From positions 682,001-746,000 of the forward strand of contig CP087220.1 of assembly GCA_020912385.1 (NCBI GenBank): DNA of 64,000 nucleotides. Reading direction: 5' to 3'. Made by a program: the position numbers and the translations under genes. Position 1 is the first letter of the stretch. Every line of letters begins with the position of its first letter. Below the pieces are notes generated by a model. That model saw nothing but the letters and a program-made list of their open reading frames with translations, had not been told where the DNA came from and ran no database searches. This stretch comes from Neofusicoccum parvum. Its lineage: Eukaryota > Ascomycota > Dothideomycetes > Botryosphaeriales > Botryosphaeriaceae. Of this stretch, positions 19,990 to 31,659 are shown piece by piece.

Positions 19990-22840
19990 TTATTTGCCCG
20001 CGTCCTTCACGACGCCGTTCAGGTATCCAAGCAAGAAATTCTTATCGACCGGCGTGGTAGGGACACCGCTCACACTACCCCTGGCGCTCCTGGGAGCAAG
20101 GCCATCTCCAGGAGCAGAATTGATGCTGCTGATGCGAGACCTGTCCCCCAGAGATCCAAGCTGCTTCTCCGGCAGCGGGCTGACAGGACTGATGATGCCA
20201 GAAGGCAAGGCCTTAGGACTCTGTGTTTGTGGCTTGTTGAACAGTGACAACAGAGCCGTCTTTTGGTCCGAAGTTGCGCTCTCCCTGCGATCAAAGGACT
20301 GTGACGGTAACCTGGATGGCGACGGAGAAACGGCATTCTGCGGGCGGCGTAGAATTTGAGGCGTGAATTGAGGAGCGAAGGGCTTGGGTGCCTCGACTAC
20401 ATGCCTCGGAGAGGCCGTGTCCCTGCGCTGAACTGGCGCTGCCGGCGTATGCTTGGGACTGGGCGTTGCAGATGCCTGAGGACGCGCCAGAATGGAGAAC
20501 TGCGGTGTCGCCTGTCGATCAGGCCTGGATTTTGGCCGTCCTTGATTCCTCGGCGACGACTGTCCGTTCGACTGAGGCACCTTGGTGTGCTTACGCAATT
20601 GTTCAAAGTCAGGCGCGTTGAAAGGTCCGGAAACAGTGGCCGACGTTTCTCCAGCCCTATTGTGATTTGTCATGTCGGTAGGAGGGGCTGGCGATTCAGC
20701 AGATGTATAACTATCGTGCGTGCTATGTTGCGCAAGCTGTTGGCGGTCAATGCTGGGGCTCTGCGCCGACAGCTCAGCCGGTTCGGGAACCAGACTCTGT
20801 GCGGGCATCTCCTGTGGGGGCGAGACTGGCCCAGAAACTGACGCCTTTCTGAAGAGGCCTAGTAAGGCATCTTGCTGGGCATTCCTAGGCTTGGTGGCAA
20901 AGGAGACCGGAGGGGGCTGTCCGTCTACGAAGTTGCTGTTCTGATCCGAGTCGCTAGGCCTGCCTCCGGGTCCTTGGGGTAGCTCGGAGATGGGCAACGG
21001 CGAAGTTTGTTCTTGAGAGCGATTTGACTTGTAGATCTCCGCAGCAGCAGTGAACGGCTTTATCGATGGTTGAGGAGAAGGCTGCTGCTGTGCAGGGGAA
21101 CCGCTCTTGAATGCGTTAAGTAGGTTCATCGTGTGCGCATTGAGCCTGGGTGGAGGAAGTTTGGAAGCTGGAGGTGCTACCACACCTGGTGGAGCCTCGG
21201 ATGATGTGCCTCTGGCAAACTCAGGATCACCAGTCCGTTGGTACGGCCTGTGCGCAGGGCCAGGTTGCTGCTGGAAGCCTGGCCGAGGAAAATCGTCTTG
21301 CTGCGGGTACGGCGGGGGCTGCGGATGCCAGGATGCAACATTCTGTTGATGCTGAGGTGGCGGTCTAAAGTTCGGAACAGGAGGAGGCGGCATGTTCATC
21401 GGACCACCGCCGAAATACCCATTGCCTGCTTGAGGCACAGGCATTTGTTGATGGGGTCCTTGGTGAGCAGGCGAGTACGGGAATGATGGCGGAGGTTGCA
21501 TATCGGGGAATTGAGGTGGACGGGGGTGCTGATGGTGTGGAGTTCCGGGCTGTCCTGGCGTAGAGCTGATCTGCTCAAAGGGAGTCAAAGGTGGCATACC
21601 CGAGGACCCCGGAGAATGCATTGACTGAGTTGGTCCACCTTTCAGAAGTGCCAAAAGAGGGTTGGGTGAAGCAGCTGATGGCATCTGTGGAGGTGCGCCT
21701 CCTTGGCCACTGACACTCAAAATACGCTTCAACGCTGAAGCAGGGTCCGGGACCGTCTCTGGGGGAGAGGTAACTTCGGGTAGGTTTGTCGTGTCTGGCT
21801 CAAGCTTAGATTGCCGTAAACCAGCAATCAGCGATTGAAGGTGGCTGTCTGGTGAGATCCTGTTCTGAGCCCCATATTCCGCAGCTGACTCGTCCGCAGC
21901 TGTGTCCTCCTCTGCAACTGTATCCGTGGAGACCGGCGCGAACTGGTTGGCTGCTCGGCGGGCCAGTTTGTTCTGTTGCTTGATCCAATTCTTGAGGGGG
22001 CCCAAGAACGGCGCAACCATGTAGAACATATTTTCCTTGTAGAGATGCTCTCCCGTCCCTTGGCCCTGGTTTTGCTTCTTTCTCAGGGTCGGCAGCTCGG
22101 ATATCTTGTACCAATCGATTTTCTGGGTCTTCTTAATATCAAGACATACACATAGCGGAGTACGGGAGACTTACACTGATCTCTTTGCGCGTCCGAGGCT
22201 CGAAGTAGGTATCCATGGGCACTCCACGGAAGACGTACAGGCGCATGTGCTGCTCCCTCATTGACACCTCAATGAACTTCATCTGCGATTCGTCCTTGAC
22301 CAGACCGGCAGCTCTTGCGTTAAAGCCCGTCTCTTCGTACACCTCTCTCACCGCGCAATCAAGATCATCCTCGTCCTTGTTGATTTTGCCTCTCGGAAAG
22401 CTCCACCTCGCACCCTTCTTCCAGCCCTTGACGAGAACAACGTGGTCCATGGCATCGTTGAGGAGAATTGCACCGCGAACGGGCACGCGGGTCTTGTAGG
22501 CCAGGAATTCGGAGTAGGCGGCGGAATGGTAGCTCTCGGCGAACTCGGAGAACAGCGGGCAGTGTTGGAAGATCAGCAGACAGAACTGCTTCAAGTTCAT
22601 GGACGGCAGCGAGGGGTCGAGGGGCCGGATGAAGTCCTCGTAGAACCAATGGGCCTCCTCGACCTGGAAGCAGATCCGCTCTACGGATTCGAGCTCCTCC
22701 TGGGGGAGGTTGATGATGAAGCGCACGCATAGGTCATCGAGCCCTGGGTCACGCAACGGTCAGCCGCTGCCTCGAGCACGAGAGAATGTGTTGCGTGTGG
22801 CGTTACAGTCAACTAGCCGCATCTTTGTTGTGTCTGCCAT
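19990..22840 (-). CDS. DCP2: Dcp2, mRNA decapping enzyme (Nudix hydrolase) with long disordered tail
   Basis: Catalytic subunit that removes the m7G cap, committing mRNA to 5'-3' decay, in cytoplasm and P bodies with Dcp1 and Edc3. Exons 22840-22807, 22743-22175, 22122-19990; 911 residues. The tiny first exon (MADTTKMRLVD, then a split Trp codon) has a GTAACG donor and a CTGAC branch point; intron 2 is 52 bp with GTAAGT. Seen: the N-terminal regulatory domain with box A (about residues 13-100), a perfect Nudix box spanning G130 to F152 with REVYEE, and box B around RKEISKIDWYKISELPT at about 198-213. From residue 260 the tail is Pro/Gln/Ser-rich and carries several short leucine-rich helix motifs (LIAGL, LLALLK, LLNAF, LLGLF, LLSLF, LLGYL) of the type that binds Edc3 or Pat1. 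It is divergent from the DUF4112 gene. Confidence 0.95.
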
Positions 22841-23979
22841 GCTGACCGGTGTCGCTGGGCATATCCGCGCGGCGGGTGTCAAGGTAGCGGACGGGGCGGC
22901 GGGCAGGCCGGGGCGGGAGCTGCGGGGAGCGCAGCGGCGGGCCTGAACTCAAGCGACGGTAGCCGCGAGGCGGGATCGGAGAGCGCGGTGTGTTGGGACT
23001 CGGGGCAGTGCAGCCACGGGCCTAGGCGCGGTCGCCGACGTTTGGGTTGGGGTTGGGCTGGTGGTGATGCAGCAGCTCTGGCGAGCGATCGGGACGAGCT
23101 GCTGCGTGGCCGACGCCACAGAGGGGGTGCGACAAAACCGCTTCCGCCGCGCACAGATCACCCTCTCGCTGCTTTCGCGAGCATGTATTGGACGTTAAAC
23201 GCCGCGCAGCCTTCTCGCCCTACTAGTTCTGTGCCTCAAACGGTACTTCTCAACGTGCAGAAAGCAAGACAGCTGCTCTTCTTGCCGGAGAAAGATGATT
23301 TCTTCCCGGTGCATGCGTTCCACGCTCCCAGGGCCTCCGTACCAGCCTGCCTCCCTCGGCAAGAATACGGCTTAGACGTCGTCCCCGGCGAGCGACAGGG
23401 GGTGGTTTTGCCGCCTCCCACAGATGCCGGCGGCCAGGGTGGCGGTGCACAGCCTCGCTTTGTCCGGAGATCATGCGCGGATTGGGGCAGGAGCTCTGGC
23501 GTGTCTGGGCGGCTGGCGGCCAGGAGGGCAGCGCATGGAGCGCGTGGAGCTAGGGCGCCGGCGCCGTCTCGAACGTCATCCGCCAGCAACCTGCTTTGTG
23601 CCGACACTGACAACGCTACTTAACAAACGCCCGTCTCGCCCTCTTTTCCTGCTCAAAGCTCACCGGTCCCTTTGTTGGCTCCCGCTGTCTGCCTCGCACC
23701 CTTCTCCACGCGCGCGTCTCGACCGTTGCACGCCCGCCGATTATTTTCGGATCAGCGCGTTCTGAGACGGCGTTTCAGAGCACGGCAAACCACAACCAAC
23801 CATTGCGCAGAGGCCTCTGTCTGACGTAGCAAGCCTGCGCAACACCGCAAACCCCGACGCGCCATATAAGCACTCGCTGCGACCGCATTCGAGGGCCTCT
23901 CGCTCCTCCAGACTCCAGCGCAAACTCCCCTTTTCTCCCTGGCGTATCCTAATTTTATCCGCCAAGCCAATACTTCACC
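22841..23979. other. Divergent intergenic region, DCP2 (-) and DUF4112 gene (+)
   Basis: 1.1 kb shared upstream region, GC-rich near DCP2, with Arg-rich frames on both strands that have no domain character. A TATAAG lies 115 bp before the DUF4112 ATG (listed separately). No gene was supported. Confidence 0.5.
23865..23870 (+). promoter_or_regulatory. TATA-like box of the DUF4112 gene
   Basis: TATAAG in the context GCCATATAAGCAC, 115 bp upstream of the ATG at 23980. It is followed by a pyrimidine-rich leader. Position fits a core promoter. Confidence 0.5.
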
Positions 23980-24979
23980 ATGGCGGGACTCGTCGGCAAG
24001 TACGCCGCCAAGAAGGTGCTGGGCAAGCAGATGGACAAGTACCGCGACAAGGACGTCACGCCCTACGTGAGCTCTCCCCGAATTGCGCTGCAGCTGCGAC
24101 ACCACTAACATGCCTTCTCCAGGACCCCTACTACGAAATGGTCCCCAAGGACCCGCGGAAGCCCAATGGGAAGATGAAGAAAGTCAAGAAGCAGATTCCC
24201 GACTACATTCCCGAGCACGACGCCATTGTCCTCGCAAAGGCCCGCCAGCGGGCGTACTGGCTTGATTGCGCTCTCTTCAGTCTTTTCGGCCAGCGCTTCG
24301 GTTGGGGCAGCGTGATCGGCCTCGTCCCTGCGTAAGTGTCTCACCACAGAATCACCCGAGAAGATCAAATCACTGACAATCCCACAGAGCCGGAGATGCT
24401 GCTGATTCTGCGCTCGCATTGATGCTCTACTGGCGTATGACCCGCGTCGAGTGCAAGCTCGGATTCGGCACCCACCTGCAAATGCTCATCAACATTGCTT
24501 TTGATTTCATCATTGGCTTCATTCCTCTCCTCGGCGACCTCATGGACGCCATGTACAAGGCCAACTCCAAAAATGTCCGCCTTCTCGAACAGCGCCTCGA
24601 CGAAATTTACAAGCCTAAGCTTGACAAGGAGTCCAAGAAACGGCACCGTCGCAGCATGCTGGACGCCTACACACCGGCCGGCACCGTGCTAGAAGAGTTC
24701 AGCGACAACGAAGGCGATCTCCAGCGACTTGCGCAGTACGACGAGGATGGACGCCCGATCAACGGCGATGGTGTCCACGAGCGCTATGAGCCCAGACGCC
24801 CGGAGCAGGCCCGCCACAGCCATGAGAAGAGGGGCGGGTATCCGCCCGACAGACAGCCCAGCCAGAAGCAATCCAGCCGCGGTTGGTTCAGCGGCGGCAG
24901 CCGTCGCGAGCGCGAGCCCGATCTTGAGCGTGGAGAGAAGGGAGCGCACCGCCACGACAGCAGGCGTGAGCGCCGTTAA
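23980..24979 (+). CDS. DUF4112 membrane protein
   Basis: Member of the DUF4112 family found across fungi and bacteria; function unknown. Exons 23980-24066, 24123-24331, 24388-24979; 295 residues. Introns are both 56 bp, with CACTAAC and CACTGAC branch points. Start: ATG in TTCACCATGGCG. Seen: an amphipathic N-terminus, then the DUF4112 core from about residue 70 (WLDCALFSLFGQRFGWGSVIGLVPA), which is split by intron 2, and IIGFIPLLGDLMDAMYKAN at about 145-165, giving two probable membrane hairpins. The C-terminal 100 residues are charged, rich in Arg, Glu, Asp and Ser, and probably disordered. No neighbour suggests a role. Confidence 0.88.
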
Positions 24980-25539
24980 CGAACTCTGTCCTATTCCAAT
25001 TCTCTATATCGGCTAGAGATTTCTTGACATGATCTGTATACCCTGTTGTAATCATAGCGCACAAAGACTGGCGGGCCGGCATTGGTGTTTTCTTGCTCGT
25101 TTGTTCATCTCGAGCACAGCGTTTTCTCTCCGAAAAATCCGTTCGTTTTGTTTTCGTTTTGAGATACCACACCCTAAAATAGTAATAATCAGGAGAAAAA
25201 CAGCACAACTTCGGTTTCATGCAATCACAGTGTAACCAAAATGTCGGCAACAGACTTCATAGGTCAGACATTGCAATCATGATACGAGATAGGTTCGCAG
25301 AAGACAAGCTACAGGGACCAACGGAAAACAAACTTCTCTCCTCAACGCCAGGTCTTTAACCAAAGTGCTCAGTCCAAACAGATCCTTTAACCCGTAAATC
25401 GTTACCTGAAACAGCCCAGTTGTACAACACGCTAAGCAAGACAACAAAGCAGATTCGTGTATGAAGTTGGATACCATTCACCGCATCTTCGTCTCCCCAA
25501 ACCCACGCCAACTCTCCCTCCAGCTCCGACTCATCACCA
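24980..25539. other. Convergent intergenic region
   Basis: 560 bp holding the 3' flanks of the DUF4112 gene (+) and the membrane-protein gene (-). AT-richer than its surroundings. No repeat or RNA was seen. Confidence 0.5.
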
Positions 25540-27387
25540 TCACCACCCAACATGCGGCACCATCCCCACGCCTCCAACCCCCTCGTACGTCCCGGCCGGC
25601 ACCGCCCTCAAACTCGCAAACACCTCTACCAGCACAAACCCCTTCGCCAGCACAACCACCGGCACCACGCCTCCCCACGCCACCGCCCGCAACACCACCC
25701 TCGCCCACCCCGCCGTCCTCCCCCCACGACTCCTCACCACACCTCCCCCCACAACCGCCACCCCGAGCACCAACGCCCCGGCCCCCCTCCAAACCCCCCT
25801 CTCCACCCCGGTCGGAAACACCCCGCCCACCCACGACACCCCCAGCAGCACCCCGCCGTACAGCGCCGCCACCGCCGCCGGCAGCACCACCGCCCAAAGC
25901 GAGGGAGAAGCGGCCGCGAGCGGCGGTCCCTCGACGCGCACGTCGCTGCGCGCGCGCACGACGTGCGGGCAGGCGAAGGTCAGGCTGGGCGGCGGCGGCG
26001 ACTGGCCGACGGGGCTGCTGATGACGGCGGCGCGGTGGCGGCGGCGGAGGTGGTCGAGGGCGCGGGAGGCGCGGGTGTGGAGGGCGGCGATTTTGGAGTG
26101 GTCGATTTCCGGGCTGGCGGGCGTGAACGGGAGGGCCGGTTTGCGGTCGGTGGTGGTGGTGGCGGCGGACGCCGCGGTGGTGTAGGCTTGTGTGGCTTCG
26201 GTTATGTCGACGGGGTAGACGAGGCGGTTCTTGTGCGGGTTGAGGGTTGTGGGGAGGAGATGGGGGTCGATGGCGAAGAGGGCGGCCATGTCGAGGAGGC
26301 GTTCGTGGGTGGTTGGGGGCAGGGCGCGGGCCACGGGGTTGTAGGGCTTTTTGGCCCAGATGATGGTGATGGTGAGGATGCAGAGCAGTTGGACGAGAGT
26401 GTGAATCTCGGGGAGGGTGAGGGGGAGGTGACGCGCCAGACGGGCAAAGCATTGGGCGATGAACCAGATCGATTGGATGCTGACGAGGATGGTGGCGATA
26501 ACGTCGGTTTTGCTTTTATCCTTCACTTCAGATAGTGGGAGCGAGGGGAGGAGGCCGGCTTTGGCAAGTTCCAAGACGCCGGCCGGGGTGAAGGTCAAGG
26601 TGGGATGGGGCCAGAATGTGGAGGTGTCAACGGTGATGCCGCCGCTGGCAGCGAAGAAGGACTGTTCCAGAGTCCAGGGAGGAAAGAAAGGCTTGGCTCG
26701 GGACTCGGAAGATCGTCTGCTTGAGGTGCGGGAGTGGATTGATTGGGACGACACCATCGTGTCTGAGTGGGTGTCGGAGCTGGAGTAGATGCTTGGCGAT
26801 GGTTGGCCGGCATCGTTTTGAAACAAATCATTGCTGAAGGGGAGCAAATCCCTTTCGAGGCTGGCGGCTGTGGTGCTTGGAGCCGAGAGTCGTCTAGGTA
26901 TGTATGCGGGCTCCGAAACGGAAAGCTTCTACATAACACATCAGCATCAAACGCAGCGCGTGGGAGAGTTTGGACTAACCTTGTTGTGAAGATGCTGTTC
27001 ATAAGACCGTACCGCTGAATCAACATCTTCTGCATCATACGCTCTTTGATCGAGCCGATTGACTTCCTCTTGCAGCTTCCGCGCTGTACACCTCTGCTCC
27101 CAGGCACTGAAGAGGATAATTTCAGGTGCAGCCATGATAGCTACGATCCACAGTAGACGCCGGAAAACGGCCCCAAATGGGCCATTTCCAGGGTGGAAAT
27201 TGGGGTGCCATGCAGTCCAGGAAGATAACAGCAAGGTAGCCAGGCACCCCAGGATCAGATCGTACGTCCCGCGTACGTTTGAAGAAGATACCCATGACGG
27301 GTCAGAGCTCGAGGCAGCCTTAGTGATGACAACAGGCAGAGCATGGCCCTGCCGAAAAAAGAGATACGCAGCAATGAGGGTAGACAT
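25540..27387 (-). CDS. Fungal integral membrane protein of unknown function
   Basis: Belongs to a large fungal family of multi-span membrane proteins without an agreed name or role. Exons 27387-26980 and 26928-25540; 598 residues. The 51-bp intron has a GTTAGT donor and a GTAG acceptor. Seen: a hydrophobic N-terminus, the family-typical segment RGTYDLILGCLATLLLSSWT, then RRLLWIVAIMAAPEIILFSAW; after the intron the conserved pair ASGGITVDTSTFWPH and the membrane/re-entrant segment LLCILTITIIWAKKPYNP; and three or four further spans ending in VEVFASLRAVPAGTY, the usual family end. The downstream half (25.54-26.1 kb) is extremely GC- and G-rich on the coding strand. A 324-residue frame overlapping it is a shadow. 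Confidence 0.78.
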
Positions 27388-27948
27388 TAGAAAGAATGAA
27401 TGGAAAAATCAACATGCGCAGCACGAACCCCGGTTCATGCAATGCAGCAGCCGTGTCCGTGGGCTTTAAACACGAGCTCTCGGGCGGCGTAGCACTACGA
27501 CCGTCGCCTCCTTTTTGAATTCTGAAACGTTTGCCAGAGCTGGGCTGGCGAAGATGCGCGAAGATGCAGCGTTACGCTGTGCGATTGGTGTCTCCGGCGC
27601 CAGGTTGTCCGTGCGGCGGGACGGCGCTTCCTATGGGACACCCGGAGCTGTGGATCAGAACGGCACGGCAGGCCATTTTTGGAGGAGCGTTCCTGAAGAG
27701 GCTTGAGCCTGGAAACATATATTGCCGAAAGGAGTAGTTGGGGCCGTAAGCGCCGCGCTCGTGGTGATCCGCTTGCGAGTGGGCACCTTTAAGCGCCCGC
27801 TCCTCCAGTGGGGAGCGCACCACGACGCGTCTTCTGCAAATCCCAGGACACCGTGCCGCGCAAGCTGGGCAGAGCTCGACCTTGCCTCAGAGTCCTCGGG
27901 AGAGCGTTTCTTGCGTGAACATGAATGCATTCTAACCGCCACTGTGCC
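27388..27948. other. Intergenic region upstream of the membrane-protein gene
   Basis: 561 bp holding the promoter of the membrane-protein gene and the 3' flank of CTU2, both minus strand. Nothing recognisable was seen. Confidence 0.5.
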
Positions 27949-29167
27949 TCATGGAATCAAGTTTGCCGACTGCGGCGCCGCTCTTGTGCAGCCGTAGCAG
28001 AGGTGTCCCCGCTCGGGATGCGCAGAGGCACTGTCTTCCTGATCGCCACCCCAGCCGTGGATTCCAAATCGGCTTCCGGCCACCGGCATGTTGCACAGGT
28101 GGCATGTGTCATCCGCAGTCGTAGCAGGCTCGAGCTTGCTTGATGTGCGAACGACATTTGCTACGATACTTGGGTAGTCCTGCTCAACGGACTCAAAGTA
28201 CTGCTTCATTAAGTCATCGATGGTGGTGTTCTTCGCGCTGGCTGAGACCTGAGTGGGCTGCTGCGCGTGATACAGACTTGTCAACGGCGGCGAAGTCAGC
28301 TCGGCGTGTGCAACCAGCTCCTTCTTGAGCAGATCTCGAAGAGGGTAATTGAAAACAATGCCGAACGGTGACATGCCATCGGCTACCTGCCATGGCAATG
28401 AGAAGCCACGTCCCTTGGCGGTCTCGGCCAGCGTCTTCTCTGCAATCTTTGTTGTACTATCGCCCCACAGGATACCCTTGTAGCCGTGAGCCCGCGCAAA
28501 ACTCACGATGAGTCTATTTTTGAGAATGGATATGACGTCTGCGCGGGATGTTGCGGAGGGAAGGGAAACGATTAGGCGCTCCAATTTCTCCTGCGACGTC
28601 TGAGATCCAGCTGCTACCTCTGCAGATGCGCTTTCTGGAAGCGCCTGCACAATTTGCTCCGCGTCGCTGCTGTCAAATATGTCGGCGAGCGCGACGCTGC
28701 TGTATTCATGTCCTGGGAACGCGCCCTTCAACTGGTCCAGCCTGCTTGGCTCAGGTATGTCCCTCTCCACGGCAGAGGTGTCGACGAAGAGAACATGCAG
28801 CGCGTATCCCGTACGGCCAGTCTTCGCCGCCTGTCTCTTGAGATGTTCGTCCAGCAGGTACAGCAGGGTAACGGAGGACACGCCAAAGGAGACAGGCAGC
28901 AGGAGCGTGCGCTCTTCGTCCTTGGAGCGGTTCTTGACGTAGTAGGCATAGGACTCCATGCGCTTGATGGCCTTGGTGTTCACGTACTTGACGAAGCAGT
29001 CCCTACGCGCAGGTAAGCCAAGAGGTCCGTGGCGCCGTCCGACCCGCCACCCATGCATACCTGCAAAGATGCTCGGCGCGTACGACGATGGAGGCGTCCG
29101 AGGTGCGGCATCGCTGGCAGGGGCGGGCGACGCCATCGCGGGCGCTGTCGACGTGCTTGCCGGGCAT
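27949..29167 (-). CDS. NCS2: Ctu2/Ncs2, cytoplasmic tRNA 2-thiolation protein 2
   Basis: Partner of Ncs6/Ctu1 in the Urm1-dependent thiolation of the wobble uridine in tRNA-Lys, -Glu and -Gln. Exons 29167-29061 and 29002-27949; 386 residues. The 58-bp intron has a GTATGC donor and a GCGTAG acceptor, and splits the codon before DCFVKYVNTK. The start is the ATG giving MPGKHVDSARDG. An overlapping frame (MASPAPASDA...) would give a different N-terminus without the cysteines and is rejected. Seen: an N-terminal zinc-like set C17, C20, C35, C38; NTKAIKRMESY; a central adenylate-binding-like fold with LLPVSFGVSSVTLLYLLDEH and GYKGILWGDSTTKIAEKTLA; and C-terminal CHLCNMP and CYGC pairs. It shares a 363-bp promoter with the Ptm1-like gene. 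Confidence 0.92.
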
Positions 29168-29530
29168 TGCGAGGGCAGAGCGCGCAGCAACGGTGGTGGC
29201 AGCGGCGGCGGCGGCGGCGGGGAGAATAAATCGGTGCAGAGCCAGCTCTGCGGCGCGGGACCCAGAAGGGCCGGCGCTTGGCGGGCCGGGGGATTTGCGG
29301 CGTCGCGCAGCGGACAGCTTGCGCGCACCTCCAGCGCCGCCGGAGCATCAGGCTTACGCGGATACCAGTCGCAACCGCATTCCACCGCCGCCCCTCGACC
29401 AGAGCCCACCGAGGCATGTGAGCCGCCTGCGCCCGACCTCCTCGCCCAACACCCCCACCGCCGCGCTCGCGCCTGCCAGCTCATCAATCGCCTCCCGCCG
29501 TCGAAAGGCTCCAGCCGGCCCGCCGCAACC
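29168..29530. promoter_or_regulatory. Shared divergent promoter of NCS2 (-) and PTM1-like gene (+)
   Basis: 363 bp between two divergent ATGs. It contains a (GGC)n-like run at about 29200-29220 and C-rich tracts on the + side. No TATA box was seen. Co-regulation is possible but not shown. Confidence 0.5.
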
Positions 29531-31335
29531 ATGAGATGGGCGCACGCCCTCCTGCCGCTGTTTCCAGCGCTGCTCGTCCAAGCCATCGAAGTCCAGCTTG
29601 TACGCCGCCGTCTCTGCCTGCTTGCGAGCTTTGCTGACCTCCGCAGGACCAGACGGACGAGAACCGCCAGCAATGCTCGGGCATGTACAGCAAGAAGTCC
29701 TGGGGCGGCAGCGTCGACCCCTTCATCCTCGTCAATACCGTCAGAGACAAGATTGCCGATGAGAAGGGCGAAGATCCCGTCGTCAGCCTGCTCATCTTCG
29801 AATGGCAGGACAAGCAGTTTCTGGGCAAGCCCGCCGATGCGGACTACATGGACGTGAGTTGCGCCGAGCTGCTGTCGGGGAGTCGCTGGGGCACCGCTGA
29901 TTCCGCCACCAGAAAAAATACATCTGCGATGACGATGCTGTTCAGCAGAACTACTGCAATCAAACCGACCTCGGCAAGTTCATCCTGGCCGACAATTCCG
30001 AAAAGGCCTCGAACCGTCTCATCCGCACCGAAGCCATCCACACCGCCGCAAAGGAACGCCTGGCCGTCAACTACCCAATCGGAAAAACCGGATATTACTG
30101 TGTTGAGACTTACGCCCCCGATGGCGTGGAGTACACCGCCATTGCCGAGTTCAGGAATGCCTACGGCGAGCTCCCGGCCGCCCAGATTGCAAAGCTGCCG
30201 TTCTACGGAGCCATGGCCCTCGTCTACGCCGTCATTGGCGTCTTCTGGGGCTTTCTCTACGTGCAGCACCGCTCGGACATTCTGGCCGTGCAGAACTACA
30301 TCACTGCCATCATCGTGTTCCTGGTCGTTGAAATGCTCATGACCTGGGGCTTCTACGACTACCAGAACCGCTACGGCAACAACGTTGGAAACAAGATCTT
30401 CATGATTGTCGTGTCCATTCTCAATGCCGGCCGGAACTCGTTCTCGTTTTTCTTGCTTCTTATTGTCTGCATGGGATATGGTGTTGTAAAGCACACGCTG
30501 GGCAAGACTATGCTCTACGTCCGCTGGCTTGCCGTTGCACACTTCGTCTTTGGTGTCATCTACGCCATTGCCTCCTTGACAATTCGCCCGGATGACGCTG
30601 GCCCGCTGGTCCTGCTGGTCATTCTGCCCTTGTCTGCCACTTTGACGGCTTTCTATATTTGGACTTTGAACTCCCTCAACATGACCATGAAAGATCTCGT
30701 AGACCGGAAGCAGCGCGTCAAATTCCTGATGTACAAGAGGCTTTGGTGGGCCATTCTGGGCAGCATCCTCGTCATCTTTGGGTTCTTCTTCTTTAACTCC
30801 TTTGCCTTCGCCGGCGCCGGTGATCCCGACTTTGCACCCACTCACTGGCAGACCCGCTGGTTCGTCCTGGACGGCTGGTTGAACCTGGTTTACCTCGCCG
30901 ATGTTTGCTTCGTCGCCTACCTCTGGAGACCAACGGCCAACAACCGCCGCTTTGCTATGAGTGATGAAGTAAGATCTTCCCCCAAGCTCGCCTGGTTGAT
31001 AGTACTAACATGGTGTCTAGCTCGCCCAAGACGACGATGGATTTGAGATTGCCTCTCTCGATGGCTCTATCGACGAGGAAGACCACGATTCAAGTCTCCC
31101 GCCTGCATACGACCCGGCTCCTCGCTCCGCCAATGCCCCTAACCGCCACAACACCGAATCTCCGCTCCCGGCACCCAAGCCCCAGAGACCTTCGTCACTA
31201 CCGCGTGAGAGTCTCGATGGGGACACGATCTTCGCGGTTGGAGATGACGACAAGTGGTCGGACGATGAACTGGACTCGCAGGATGGTGGGCGCGCGGATG
31301 GAAAGGCGGAGGAGAGGCAGAGATTGACGGGGTGA
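29531..31335 (+). CDS. PTM1: Ptm1-like seven-transmembrane Golgi/endosome protein (lung 7TM/GOST family)
   Basis: Family of Golgi-resident seven-helix proteins thought to work in membrane trafficking. Exons 29531-29599, 29647-29853, 29913-30968, 31021-31335; 548 residues. Introns are 47, 59 and 52 bp; the last has a perfect TACTAAC. Seen: a signal peptide at residues 1-18 (MRWAHALLPLFPALLVQA); a luminal domain with paired cysteines (QQCSGMY, KKYICDDD, NYCNQTD, GYYCVETY); seven hydrophobic segments between about 190 and 445, including the family motifs WGFYDYQNRYGN and GYGVVKHTLG; and an acidic, Ser/Pro-rich cytosolic tail. The strong match along the whole length makes the family firm; which yeast paralogue it matches is uncertain. 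Confidence 0.9.
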
Positions 31336-31659
31336 AGGAGGGCTTGAATTTGGGTTGATGGGGAGTGGGTTTGTGATTGTTGTTTCCTTTCTATCTCTTC
31401 TGCCTTTTCCCCCTTTCTTCTTCCTCTTGTAACAGGAATAGCAATTGAGTCAGCATTGCATGGCGTCTTTGTATTAGGTGGGATAAGCTTTCTTAGGAAT
31501 AGGAACGGAGCACTACTGCTGATTGGGACTGTGTTTGTTGCAGTGTAATATAAGTCTTTGAAAGCGATACGTCTCTCGAACCTCTCCAGCTGCAAGATTG
31601 ATATTGATTAATTCATTACATGTTCTATGGAGAACCACTCTCCAAGTGTGTGCTACCGA
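31336..31659. other. Convergent intergenic region
   Basis: 324 bp between the stops of the PTM1-like gene and the first HET gene. T/C-rich then AT-rich. Nothing else was seen. Confidence 0.5.

Noticed and set aside
22841..23979. Several Arg-rich frames in the DCP2/DUF4112 divergent region
   Set aside because: No consistent frame, splice sites or domain; explained by GC-rich promoter sequence.
28983..29134. Alternative CTU2 N-terminus (MASPAPASDA...) read without splicing
   Set aside because: It lacks the Cys-x2-Cys pairs of the family and reads through a good intron. The spliced MPGKHV start gives the expected zinc-like set.
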